Assembly: GCA_023435705.1 (NCBI GenBank)
Contig: JAEYRH010000005.1
Coordinates: forward strand, 186,001-250,000
DNA from: Bacillota bacterium
GTDB lineage: Bacteria; Bacillota; Clostridia; Christensenellales; UMGS416
Direction of reading: 5' to 3'
DNA: 64,000 nt
Under the pieces are notes generated by a model that was not told the DNA's origin, did no database searches, and saw only the letters and a program-made list of their open reading frames with translations. Below, piece after piece: positions 50,012 through 57,730 of this stretch. The translations under genes and the position numbers were made by a program. Every line of letters starts with the position of its first letter. Position 1 is the first letter of the stretch.

Positions 50012-51103
50012 TTATCTGGTGAGTTTCACATACTTGGGTGGCAGGCACTTCAAATCATCAATGCTCCCCTTTACGGTGATGGTAAAGTCACTGCCGTTCA
50101 TATTCACCCGGTCTGAGATGACCCGGCCATTCACCGTCTGGTGGGAGCCGTTCATCACGATTGAGCCGTTCGGCGCGTAAAGAATGCCCTCCACCGTAGA
50201 GCTGGATCCGTTGATATAAATGCTTCCGGTTTTGGAATAGATGCAAACCGCGTCACTGGTGGAGATGTTCTGGCTGCTTCCGTTGAATGTGATCGTGCCG
50301 GTGGCAAGCAGGCAACCGATCCCGGTAAAGCCGCTGCCGTTGATTGTGATGTTGCCCTCCACATAGATGGGCTCGTTGACATTTATCGAACTGCCATTGA
50401 AGGTCTTGTTTCCAACATAATAGTTGCCGGCCGCCTGCGCCTGCAATTTGATGGTCTCTGAAAAATCAGGCATGCCGATATACCCGGAATTGGGGTAGCG
50501 GTTGGGGATGTCAATATGGCTGCCGTTCACCGAGATCGTCCCCATGGCCTCGCACGCCCCGGTGATGGTGAGGCTGGAGCCATTGGCAGAAAAACTGCTG
50601 TTTGTGTGGACGCTTCCTGTAATGTCATATTTGCTGCCATTGAGCGTAAGGCTGTTTGTTTTGCTGCCAGAGAAAATGACATAGTTGAACGCGTCGCCCA
50701 GGCTGGAAACCGTTGCCTTGGCCGAGGTGGTCACCACCTTGGAATCCAGGCTAAAAATCCGCGCAAATGTGTATTCCACGCGTTTATTGGACTTCACGCT
50801 CACTGACTTGTTGTTGTCTGAAAATGTGACGGTAATGCTGGATGATGGAAAGCCGTTGAGCTCCACATAGCGGTCTGCCGCAGCGGATGCCTGGCTGGTG
50901 TTTGGGAGCTTCTGGGCGGCGGCCAGCGCCGCGGCGTCCACCGCGTTTTGCAGCTTCTGCCGCTGGATCATTACATTGCCGGTGTCCAGCGCCACAGCGG
51001 AAAAGCCCAATAACACCGTGGCCATCACGGCGTAAATCACCATTGTGGAGCCCCTGTTGTTGCGGAGAGCTGCAAACAATCGGTCCACTTCCTTCCCTGT
51101 CAT
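50012..51103 (-). CDS. TadG-like pilus protein with NGS-repeat beta-helix
   Basis: A 363-residue protein with a TadE/G-type N-terminus: NRGSTMVIYAVMATVLLGF (residues 16-34, membrane helix), then DTGNVMIQRQKLQNAVDAAALAAA, the usual TadG continuation. From about residue 150 the sequence is a series of short repeats around Asn-Gly-Ser (TLNGSKY, SANGSS, TINGSG, TFNGSS, YINGSSS, VMNGSH) spaced 15-25 residues apart, suggesting a right-handed beta-helix outside the cell. It may be a pilus-associated surface or adhesin-like subunit. It overlaps the tadE stop by 4 nt (ATGA). Confidence 0.8.
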   Translation of the reverse strand: MTGKEVDRLFAALRNNRGSTMVIYAVMATVLLGFSAVALDTGNVMIQRQKLQNAVDAAALAAAQKLPNTSQASAAADRYVELNGFPSSSITVTFSDNNKSVSVKSNKRVEYTFARIFSLDSKVVTTSAKATVSSLGDAFNYVIFSGSKTNSLTLNGSKYDITGSVHTNSSFSANGSSLTITGACEAMGTISVNGSHIDIPNRYPNSGYIGMPDFSETIKLQAQAAGNYYVGNKTFNGSSINVNEPIYVEGNITINGSGFTGIGCLLATGTITFNGSSQNISTSDAVCIYSKTGSIYINGSSSTVEGILYAPNGSIVMNGSHQTVNGRVISDRVNMNGSDFTITVKGSIDDLKCLPPKYVKLTR

Positions 51104-51519
51104 TCCACCTTCATGATGCAGGTGGAACTGGTCGTATAATCCTGGCTGCCCAGGATGATCTGCGCCATTGGCGTCAATAACGTGAATGTGTAGCGCACAG
51201 TGACCTTCACATCACCGGCAGAAGGGTTTGTGGGGCTGGTCAGCGTGGTGGAAACGCTGATGCCGGAGCGTGCGTAATCCGGCGATACCGTCAGCACGCG
51301 GCTGCGCACCTGGGAGGAATACGTGGAATCGGAGGCCACCACGGTGCCAAGCCTGGCGCCCTCACGGGAACCGTTTTCCACGATCAGCGTGTTTGCGATG
51401 ATCCAACCAAAATCGGCGATGCCGCAAAACAAAAGGATGAGCACCGGCAGCGCCAGCGCCATTTCCACCAGCGACTGGCCTTTCTGGCACTTCAGGCGGG
51501 AAAACAACCGTTTTACCAT
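51100..51519 (-). CDS. tadE: TadE-like pseudopilin
   Basis: A 139-residue minor pilin-like protein of the Tad system. KCQKGQSLVEMALALPVLIL near the N-terminus has a prepilin-type Gly followed by a hydrophobic helix with Glu at +5, so TadV probably processes it. VENGSREGARLGTV follows, as in most TadE proteins. The ATG at 51519 has AAGGAGG 8 nt upstream; the frame back to 51564 is unsupported. It is translationally coupled to the TadG-like gene. Confidence 0.9.
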   Translation of the reverse strand: MVKRLFSRLKCQKGQSLVEMALALPVLILLFCGIADFGWIIANTLIVENGSREGARLGTVVASDSTYSSQVRSRVLTVSPDYARSGISVSTTLTSPTNPSAGDVKVTVRYTFTLLTPMAQIILGSQDYTTSSTCIMKVE

Positions 51520-51615
51520 GAGCTCATCCTCCTTCCCCTGTGATACCGCGGAGCCTGCTGCCATTCGGCCTCAGGCCCCGCGGTTGCAAACACATGTCAT
51601 GTCGTCCTTGATTGA

Positions 51616-51798
51616 TCAGCTGGCGGCGGGGGCGTTCAGGTTGCCGGCAATGCTCTCAAACAGCTCCTTGATCTTGGGGCCCAGCAGGATCAGGCCCGCG
51701 ATGGCCACCACGGCCACCAGTGCGATGATCAAGCCGTATTCCACCATGCCCTGGCCCTGTTCGTCCTTCATCGTGCAAGCAAGCAGATTCTTCTTCAT
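51616..51798 (-). CDS. flp: Flp pilin, copy 2
   Basis: Major pilin subunit of 60 residues. The Flp motif is exact: Gly15 followed by QGMVEY, so the prepilin peptidase would cut after G15 and leave Glu at +5 and Tyr at +6, then a 22-residue hydrophobic helix (GLIIALVAVVAIAGLILL). It differs from the upstream copy at only two positions (Q14 and A57). GAGGAAAG lies 4-6 nt before the ATG. It is transcribed after copy 1 in the tad operon. Confidence 0.95.
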   Translation of the reverse strand: MKKNLLACTMKDEQGQGMVEYGLIIALVAVVAIAGLILLGPKIKELFESIAGNLNAPAAS

Positions 51799-51850
51799 GG
51801 TTCTTTCCTCACTTTCATTGTTTCAGGTCGGTTCGTTTTGGTGCGGTCAA

Positions 51851-52033
51851 TTAGCTGGCGGCGGGGGTGTTCAGGTTGCCGGCAATGCTCTCAAACAGCT
51901 CCTTGATCTTGGGGCCCAGCAGGATCAGGCCGGCGATGGCCACCACGGCCACCAGTGCAATGATCAAGCCGTATTCCACCATACCCTGGCCTTTTTCGTC
52001 CTTCATCGTGCAAGCCAACAGGTTCTTCTTCAT
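51851..52033 (-). CDS. flp: Flp pilin, copy 1
   Basis: Major pilin subunit of 60 residues, identical to the following copy except K14 and T57. The cleavage site G15/QGMVEY and the hydrophobic helix are the same. AAGGAGG lies 8 nt before the ATG at 52033; an in-frame ATG at 52075 has no family support. The duplicated unit includes the coding region and part of the leader. Two near-identical pilins may raise expression or are a recent duplication. Confidence 0.95.
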   Translation of the reverse strand: MKKNLLACTMKDEKGQGMVEYGLIIALVAVVAIAGLILLGPKIKELFESIAGNLNTPAAS

Positions 52034-52098
52034 TGTGCTGCCCTCCTTGATTCGTTGTTGATTTATGTCAGTCAATAAAACCCAAATCCATGTGGCCT

Positions 52099-52758
52099 TT
52101 ACCAGGCCAGAAACCCCAGCGCGCCCATCCGGTCCAGCATCAGTGTGAGCACCAGCCCTGCCATCAGAAACCCCGCGAAGGGCATTGGGGTGTTCTTCCC
52201 CATCCGCTTCATCCGGATGCTGACCCCGCCGGTCATCGCTGACAGCAACGCCATCAGCAGGATTGCCATCAACACGTTGGGGAACCCTGCGGCGAACCCA
52301 ACCGCCGCGCCTAGCTTCACGTCGCCGCCGCCCACCTTGCCCCTGGCGATCAGCATCGCCACAAGGAGCATCGTGAGAGCCACCAGAAAACCAACAATTT
52401 TGCCCGGCAGCCCGGCCAAACCCTGATCCAGAAGCACCATCGCCGCCGAGAGCGCCAGCAGCGCCCCTGCCAGCTCATTGGGGATGATGCGGATAGACAC
52501 ATCAATCAGTGTGAGCACCACCCCGGCAGAGACCATTAGCATGAGGCTGATCATGTCTACAGGCCCCTTGCTAACCAGCACTGCCAGAAGCCAACCTAGG
52601 CCATTTACCGTGCAGGCTGCCATCATGGCCCATGGAGCGAAGTTACTCTCTGTCTCCGACTTTCTGCACCGCACGATCCACCGGGCATAAGCCGCCAGCG
52701 CCGGGCCCAGGGCCAACCCCAGAGCCAGTGCCAGTGCCGGAAACCAGGTCTCGTGCAT
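52099..52758 (-). CDS. tadV: Prepilin peptidase TadV/CpaA
   Basis: Aspartic membrane peptidase (A24 family) that removes the leader from Flp pilins; 219 residues with about six or seven membrane helices. The two catalytic Asp lie in TLIDVSIRIIPNE near residue 85 and in the GxGD-type motif KVGGGDVKLGAAVGF near 145. The N-terminal methyltransferase domain of PilD is absent, as in all TadV proteins. GGAGGGGC lies 3 nt before the ATG. It is the first gene of the tad operon, directly after riboswitch-associated terminator 2. Confidence 0.92.
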   Translation of the reverse strand: MHETWFPALALALGLALGPALAAYARWIVRCRKSETESNFAPWAMMAACTVNGLGWLLAVLVSKGPVDMISLMLMVSAGVVLTLIDVSIRIIPNELAGALLALSAAMVLLDQGLAGLPGKIVGFLVALTMLLVAMLIARGKVGGGDVKLGAAVGFAAGFPNVLMAILLMALLSAMTGGVSIRMKRMGKNTPMPFAGFLMAGLVLTLMLDRMGALGFLAW

Positions 52759-52770
52759 GTGCCCCTCCGA

Positions 52771-52806
52771 AAAATAAAACCGCAGTCCGTCTGTTGCCGG
52801 CTGCGG
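52771..52806 (-). terminator. Terminator behind riboswitch 2, just before tadV
   Basis: On the minus strand CCGCAG / CTGCGG with inner pairing is followed by TTTTATTTTT. The T-rich tail is directly next to the tadV ribosome-binding site, so read-through is needed for pilus expression. Confidence 0.85.
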
Positions 52807-52867
52807 TGATGAAGCTTATGGCCCAATGGGAGGCGAAACACGCCTTCACCCAACGGGGAAGCCACTC

Positions 52868-52953
52868 ATCCTTCGGCAACTGGCTGCCATGGGCTTTCGC
52901 CTTTAGGCCCTTTAGCTTTGTGCCCCTGCCTTTCGGCAGGTTTACTATTGTCG
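52868..52953 (-). promoter_or_regulatory. c-di-GMP-I (GEMM) riboswitch, copy 2
   Basis: On the minus strand the GEMM blocks follow in order: GTAAACC, a stem capped by GAAA, GGGGCACAAAGC, GGGCCTAA, a second GAAA-capped stem, GGCAGCCAGTTGCCGAA. Over about 73 nt it is almost identical to copy 1, 199 nt upstream. It precedes the tadV-proximal terminator. Confidence 0.88.
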
Positions 52954-52982
52954 GGAACGATTGTCGGTGGTGTTTTGGCCAG

Positions 52983-53018
52983 AAAACAAAACCGCGCCTG
53001 GCGAGTTGCCAAGCGCGG
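52983..53018 (-). terminator. Terminator behind riboswitch 1
   Basis: On the minus strand CCGCGCTTGGCA, loop ACT, CGCCAGGCGCGG is followed by TTTTGTTTT. It is a strong intrinsic terminator between the two aptamers. Confidence 0.88.
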
Positions 53019-53065
53019 TAGGTAGCTCAAATCCAGCAGGCCAAACCTGCTTTGGTGGAGCTATA

Positions 53066-53153
53066 CAGCTTTCGGCAACTGGCTGCCATGGGCTTTCGCC
53101 TTTAGGCCCTTTAGCTTTGTGCCCCTGCCTTTCAGCAGGTTTACCCTTGTCGT
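53066..53153 (-). promoter_or_regulatory. c-di-GMP-I (GEMM) riboswitch, copy 1
   Basis: On the minus strand: AGGGTAAACC, a GAAA-capped stem, GGGGCACAAAGC, GGGCCTAA, a GAAA-capped stem, GGCAGCCAGTTGCCGAA. These match the conserved core of the class, including the GNRA tetraloop. It is the promoter-proximal aptamer of the tandem pair. The promoter was not resolved: a TATAAT lies at 53256-53251 on the minus strand without a clear -35 box. Confidence 0.88.
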
Positions 53154-53450
53154 TTTGTGCCCCTGGTTGAAAAACTTGATCCTTTCAACCTTACCAAGAA
53201 AATACCCCAAACATATAGAAAACACAACATTTTTATAGAGTTTTATTTAAATTATATTTGTAATAATCTAAATCACGTAATGGTATAATGTAAAGCATGA
53301 TTATACGCCATATTGTATATTCCACATTAAGTCAGCAGCATGGACAATGTGAGTTGCCCTACCCAGCATGCAGGTTGTCATCAGGTCATGGATGTTTTTT
53401 TCAAAGATTTTGAAAAATAAACGTGAGCGAAGCGCGATTTTGTGCTTCAG
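53154..53450. other. AT-rich divergent intergenic region
   Basis: Separates the tad leader from the flavoprotein gene. No gene is supported. It contains TATAAT-like boxes on both strands (minus 53256-53251, plus 53284-53289), but only the plus-strand promoter at 53451-53479 has a convincing -35 partner. Confidence 0.45.
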
Positions 53451-53479
53451 TTGACTTCACCATGCCTCTATGCTAGATT
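53451..53479 (+). promoter_or_regulatory. Promoter of the flavoprotein gene
   Basis: TTGACT (53451-53456), 17 nt, TAGATT (53474-53479) preceded by TGC (extended -10). Confidence 0.7.
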
Positions 53480-53534
53480 CAAAACCATAACACAGCCGGC
53501 TGCCATACCGGCGGCAGGCGGAGCGGTGAAACCC

Positions 53535-54632
53535 ATGAATTATGACATTGCCATCATCGGCGCGGGCCCTGCAGGCTCCACACTGGCAAGGCTGCTTTCC
53601 AGGCAGTACAAGGTCCTTTTGGTGGATCGCAGACGGTTGGACCGAGACCCGGATGGGGCGCCGGGCAAGTGCTGCGGCGGCCTGGTGGCGCCGGATGCCC
53701 AGCAAGCCATTGCCCGGCTGGGCATGGGGCTGCCCGCAGGGGTGCTGGTGGGGCCGCAGCTGTTTGCCGTGCGGTCGATCGACCTGACAGCAGGGTTGGA
53801 GCGGCATTATCAACGATTCTATATCAATATAGACAGGGAGCGGCTTGACCGCTGGCTTGTTTCACTGGCCGCCGGCACGGATACGCGCTTCGGTTGTCAG
53901 TTCAAAAGCCTCGAGCGCACGGGTGGCGGTTTTCGCATCCGGCTGGCGGAAGCAGGCCATGAGTTTACAGAAGATGCATCGGTGCTGATCGGTGCAGACG
54001 GCGCGGCCTCCCCGGTGCGGCGGATGGCCTTTCCAGGCGGCCGTAGGCCCGAACGATATGTGGCTATCCAGGAATGGTTTGAGGACCGGAGCCAGTCGCC
54101 ATTCTTCTCCGCCATTTTTGATCCGGAGACCACTGACTTCTACAGCTGGACGATCCCCAAAGACGGCGCGCTGCTGCTGGGTGCGGCGCTACGGCCCGGC
54201 GGCGACGCTTCGGCCAAGTTTGAGCGCCTGAAGCAAAAGCTCGCTCCATGGGGCTTTGATTTGGGCAAGCCCATCCGCCGGGAAGGCGCAATGATCCTCC
54301 GGCCAACCTCAGCCAAGCAGATCTGCACAGGGGCTGACAGGTTGGCACTGGTGGGTGAAGCGGCCGGTTTCATCAGCCCCAGCTCCTGCGAAGGGTTCAG
54401 CTATGCCTTCCGCAGTGCGGAGGCGCTGGCTGAAAGCCTGAGGCCGGGCATTGATGGCTTTGAGGCCCGTTACGCCAGAAACACCCGTGATCTGCGCACC
54501 AACATTCTGGTGAAGAACATAAAGTCTCCCTTTATGTATAACCGCGTGCTGCGTCACACGGTGATGAAGGCGGGCATTTCAAGCCTGAAGGTCGCACCGC
54601 ACGACCAACAGGGAGAAAATAAGCAAGAATAA
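53535..54632 (+). CDS. Geranylgeranyl reductase-family FAD protein
   Basis: A 365-residue flavoprotein of the geranylgeranyl-reductase / digeranylgeranylglycerophospholipid-reductase group, which saturates isoprenoid chains. The FAD-binding start is YDIAIIGAGPAGSTLARLL; CCGGLV near residue 45 corresponds to the family Cys-Gly-Gly motif; GADGAASPVRR near 150 and LALVGEAAGFISPSSCEGF near 270 (GD-like) complete the pattern. The ATG at 53535 is chosen by homology; a GTG nine bases earlier lies nearer to GGAGC. A role in shortening or saturating menaquinone or other polyprenyl chains is possible, but only inferred. Confidence 0.82.
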   Translation: MNYDIAIIGAGPAGSTLARLLSRQYKVLLVDRRRLDRDPDGAPGKCCGGLVAPDAQQAIARLGMGLPAGVLVGPQLFAVRSIDLTAGLERHYQRFYINIDRERLDRWLVSLAAGTDTRFGCQFKSLERTGGGFRIRLAEAGHEFTEDASVLIGADGAASPVRRMAFPGGRRPERYVAIQEWFEDRSQSPFFSAIFDPETTDFYSWTIPKDGALLLGAALRPGGDASAKFERLKQKLAPWGFDLGKPIRREGAMILRPTSAKQICTGADRLALVGEAAGFISPSSCEGFSYAFRSAEALAESLRPGIDGFEARYARNTRDLRTNILVKNIKSPFMYNRVLRHTVMKAGISSLKVAPHDQQGENKQE

Positions 54633-54635
54633 CGA

Positions 54636-54905
54636 TCAATACAGATCCCGGTTGGTCAGGTTCTTTTTTATCGATTCCTTGGTGGTTAGTCGAAAGCTTG
54701 CGTGCTTGTTTAGCCCGCAAATCTCTCGGGCGATCAGATAACCAACCACACCTAGAAAGAACCCCAAGCAAAGCATCACAACGGGGTTGCGCCCGGTTTC
54801 CTTAGCCATGTTCCTGTTGATCAGGCCAAAGACAATGCCAATCGCCAACCAAAACACAACAGGCACCAGCAATTGAGCCAAGAGATCCGGTGATGTTGCA
54901 GGCAT
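54636..54905 (-). CDS. Small membrane protein, 89 residues
   Basis: Unrecognised protein with two predicted membrane helices (about residues 9-27 and 40-58) separated by a short polar loop with INRNMAKETGRNP, and a basic C-terminal tail. The loop-helix pattern is like that of small two-helix proteins often annotated as hypothetical. GGAGGGG lies 5 nt before the ATG at 54905, which supports the gene. It converges on the flavoprotein gene with a 3-nt gap. Confidence 0.6.
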   Translation of the reverse strand: MPATSPDLLAQLLVPVVFWLAIGIVFGLINRNMAKETGRNPVVMLCLGFFLGVVGYLIAREICGLNKHASFRLTTKESIKKNLTNRDLY

Positions 54906-55012
54906 GTGCACCCCTCCATTTATAAGAAATAATACAAGGGTTGCCGGAAAGACGCAATCCTCCTGCCATAACAAATACCCATGCTGCTTACACCCCATTT
55001 TCTGGATTTATG

Positions 55013-55041
55013 TTGACTATAACGGTTACCGGGCATATGAT
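55013..55041 (+). promoter_or_regulatory. Promoter of the ABC-2 exporter operon
   Basis: TTGACT (55013-55018), 17 nt, TATGAT (55036-55041), 47 nt before the ATPase start. Confidence 0.75.
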
Positions 55042-55088
55042 TCTCGATATATTATCTGTTTCACGCAAAGACACTTCAGGAGAATCGG

Positions 55089-55811
55089 ATGATCAGCATC
55101 AGCGGCGTATCCAAAAGCTACAACAAAGGCAACGTAAAGGCTGTGGATAACTTGAGCGTGGAGGTGCGCTCCGGCGAAATCTTCGGCTTTCTGGGCCCAA
55201 ACGGCGCCGGCAAGACCACCACGATCAAGATGATGGTTGGTCTTCTGAACCCTGACAAGGGCCACATATTGCTGAACGGAAAAGATATTCAAAAACAACC
55301 CATCGAAGCCCGGATGGGCATCGGCTATGTGCCGGACAACCCAGATATGTTTGAACGCCTGACGGGTATGGAGTATTTGAACTTCATGGCAGACGTTTAC
55401 CAGGTGCCAAAAGAGAAGCGCAAGGAGCAGATCAAACGGTTTCTGGGCTTGTTTGAGCTGGACGATGCCGCGCAGGATCTGATCAAGAGCTACAGCCACG
55501 GCATGCGCCAGAAGATCATACTGACCGGCGCGCTGATCCATGACCCATCTGTGTGGATCCTGGATGAGCCGCTGGTGGGTCTGGACCCGAAGTCCGCCCG
55601 GATACTGAAAGACCTGATGCGCAGCCATTGCCAGGCCGGCAACACGGTGTTTTTTTCCACCCATGTGCTGGAAGTGGCGGAAAAGCTTTGTGACCGCATC
55701 GGCATTGTGAACCATGGCAAGCTCATTGCCATCGGCACGCTGGAAGAACTGCGGCAGGGCGACGCCGCCGAATCGCTGGAAAGCATATTCCTGGAGCTGA
55801 CGGAAGCATGA
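55089..55811 (+). CDS. ABC transporter ATP-binding protein
   Basis: A 240-residue ATPase of the ABC-2 exporter group. Walker A GPNGAGKTTT near residue 38, signature-region YSHGMRQKI near 134 (SHGMRQ for LSGGQ), Walker B VWILDEPLVGLDP near 155 and the H-loop FSTHVLE near 188. AGGAGA lies 5 nt before the ATG. It overlaps the permease gene by 4 nt (ATGA), so they form one transporter. The substrate is unknown. Confidence 0.93.
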   Translation: MISISGVSKSYNKGNVKAVDNLSVEVRSGEIFGFLGPNGAGKTTTIKMMVGLLNPDKGHILLNGKDIQKQPIEARMGIGYVPDNPDMFERLTGMEYLNFMADVYQVPKEKRKEQIKRFLGLFELDDAAQDLIKSYSHGMRQKIILTGALIHDPSVWILDEPLVGLDPKSARILKDLMRSHCQAGNTVFFSTHVLEVAEKLCDRIGIVNHGKLIAIGTLEELRQGDAAESLESIFLELTEA

Positions 55812-57481
55812 AGAAGTTCCTTACGCTGTTTTGGATGCAGCTTAATATTAACTTCGGCTTTTCGGCGCTCCGGTTCCGCTTCCGCAAGGAGAGGGACAAA
55901 GTGCCGCAAACGCTGCTGGTGGGTGCAGCCATCGGCATTACGGCCTTCGGCCTGATTTCGATGTACAGCCTGCTGATGGGCTCTGTCTACCAGGCAGGCC
56001 TGGCATCGGGCAGGCCGGAAATTGTGCTAGTGATGTCCATCCTGGGCCTGCAGATGTTTCTGCTGGTCACAGGCGTGTTTTATGTAATCGGCGTGTTCTA
56101 TTACTCCAAAGATATGGCAAGCCTGATGCCGATGCCATTAAAACCCTGGCAGGTGCTGGGCAGCAAGTTCGCCGTGGTGATGGCTTATGAATACCTGCTG
56201 GCGCTGCCCATCCTGCTGCCGCCGGTGATCATCTATGGTGTGGGGCAAGCCTCCGGCCTGTTTTATTGGCTGAAGGCCGTGTTGCTGGTGGCCATCTCGC
56301 CAGCGATCCCGATGCTGCTGTCCTCAGTGGCGGCGCTGGGGCTGATGCGGCTGATGAACCTGGGCCGGCGCAAAGACCTGTTTGCAATCCTGGGCAGCGG
56401 GCTTGTTACGGTGGCGATCATCGGTTTCAACCTGTTTGCCCAGCGGTTTGCCGCCGCAAGCCCCGATGCCGGCGCGTTGGCGGAACTATTGAACGAGCAA
56501 GCCCGCTTCATCAACACCGCAGGTGCTGCCTTCCCACCCAGCGCTTGGGCTACGCTGGCGCTCACGCAATCCGGAGTGGAATCAGTGCTGTTTTTGCTGC
56601 TCTACATTGCCGTTTCTGTGGTGCTCGGCGCAGTGCTGCTGCTGCTCAGCGAGCGATACTACTACCGTAGCGCCGTGCTGCTGGAGGAAGCCGAGCGGAA
56701 GCGTCGGCCCACAGCCAACAGCCGCGCAGTGAATGAGGCGCCGGTATTCGGCCCGGTGCGGTCGCTCCTTTTCCGGGAATTGCGGCTGCTGCTGCGCACG
56801 CCTGCCTTCGCGATGAACTGCCTGCTCGCTTCGCTGCTGCTGCCGGTGCTTTTGATGATGTCGATGACGCAAGGGGCTGATGCAGTAACCGGCATCCGCA
56901 CACTCATCAATGACCCCTCAAACTCATTGCTGGTCACGCTGGGCGCGGTGGCGCTGATGTCACTGGTTTCTGTAGTGAATGTGACTGCTTCCACCTCTCT
57001 TTCGCGGGAAGGCCGCACCTTCTGGGTGTCGCGGATGATCCCGGTAGCGCCCCGCCAGCAGATCTATGCCAAATTCCTTGCAGCCTATGTGGTGGCAGCA
57101 ACAGGCCTGCTATTGACTGCCATATTGATGGTTGTGTTTCTGCAAATGAGCCCCTATCGCTGCGCGTTGGCACTGGTTCTCGGGCTGTTGGGGGCGATCC
57201 CCTGCACGATCACCAACATGCTGCCGGACCTGATCCGCCCCAAGCTTCATTGGACCAACCCCTACGAGGCCGTGAAACAAAACCTGAACGTGATGATTTC
57301 GATGGTGGCTTGCGCGGTGGTACTTGGCGTGGAGGTGTTGGTGGCCGTGGTGCTGGTGCTGCTGAAGCTGCCGGAGTGGCTTGTCTACGCACTGCTTACG
57401 GCGCTGATGGCGGCCCAGTCATTGGCCGGTGTGAAGGCGCTGGACATCGCATCCATACGGTATTACAGAATTGACGGGTGA
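55808..57481 (+). CDS. ABC-2 type permease, large form
   Basis: A 557-residue inner-membrane protein with about twelve hydrophobic segments in two similar halves joined by a polar region near residues 290-320. It is the partner of the preceding ATPase. The family resembles the large putative permeases (YthQ/ABC-2 type) of Firmicutes. The ATG overlaps the ATPase stop by 4 nt, and its own stop overlaps the next gene by one base, so the three genes form an operon. Confidence 0.82.
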   Translation: MKKFLTLFWMQLNINFGFSALRFRFRKERDKVPQTLLVGAAIGITAFGLISMYSLLMGSVYQAGLASGRPEIVLVMSILGLQMFLLVTGVFYVIGVFYYSKDMASLMPMPLKPWQVLGSKFAVVMAYEYLLALPILLPPVIIYGVGQASGLFYWLKAVLLVAISPAIPMLLSSVAALGLMRLMNLGRRKDLFAILGSGLVTVAIIGFNLFAQRFAAASPDAGALAELLNEQARFINTAGAAFPPSAWATLALTQSGVESVLFLLLYIAVSVVLGAVLLLLSERYYYRSAVLLEEAERKRRPTANSRAVNEAPVFGPVRSLLFRELRLLLRTPAFAMNCLLASLLLPVLLMMSMTQGADAVTGIRTLINDPSNSLLVTLGAVALMSLVSVVNVTASTSLSREGRTFWVSRMIPVAPRQQIYAKFLAAYVVAATGLLLTAILMVVFLQMSPYRCALALVLGLLGAIPCTITNMLPDLIRPKLHWTNPYEAVKQNLNVMISMVACAVVLGVEVLVAVVLVLLKLPEWLVYALLTALMAAQSLAGVKALDIASIRYYRIDG

Positions 57482-57720
57482 TGAAAATGAACGAACAGAA
57501 GCAAAGCTTTTTTAGTCAGAACCGTGCGCCGATCATCGTGCTCATTGTGTGCATTGTGATTGCGGCAATCGTCTTTCCTTTTCTGCCGGAGCAGATCCCG
57601 ATGCAATGGGGCGTCGGCGGCCAGGTGTCCCGCTACGGCAGCCGTTGGGAGGTCTTTTTGATTGCGGCGCTCCCAGCACTTATTTTTTGGAGCTTGAAGA
57701 GAAAGTATGGGAGGAAGTAA
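57481..57720 (+). CDS. DUF1648 small membrane protein
   Basis: A 79-residue protein with the DUF1648 motif PEQIPMQWGVGGQVSRYG between two predicted membrane helices (about residues 16-34 and 57-71). DUF1648 forms the N-terminal part of SdpI-type immunity proteins and similar sensors; the remaining SdpI helices are missing here. The ATG overlaps the permease stop by one base (TGATG); a GTG at 57478 is the alternative. Co-transcription with the exporter is likely, and an immunity-like role is only a suggestion. Confidence 0.72.
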   Translation: MKMNEQKQSFFSQNRAPIIVLIVCIVIAAIVFPFLPEQIPMQWGVGGQVSRYGSRWEVFLIAALPALIFWSLKRKYGRK

Positions 57721-57730
57721 CCCTCATTCC

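Noticed and set aside
50012..51103. Regularly spaced repeats that could suggest a CRISPR array or tandem-repeat locus
   Set aside because: The repeats are protein-level NGS motifs in a coding frame with variable DNA spacing, not identical DNA repeats with unique spacers. The same applies to the PASTA repeats at 37578-39368.
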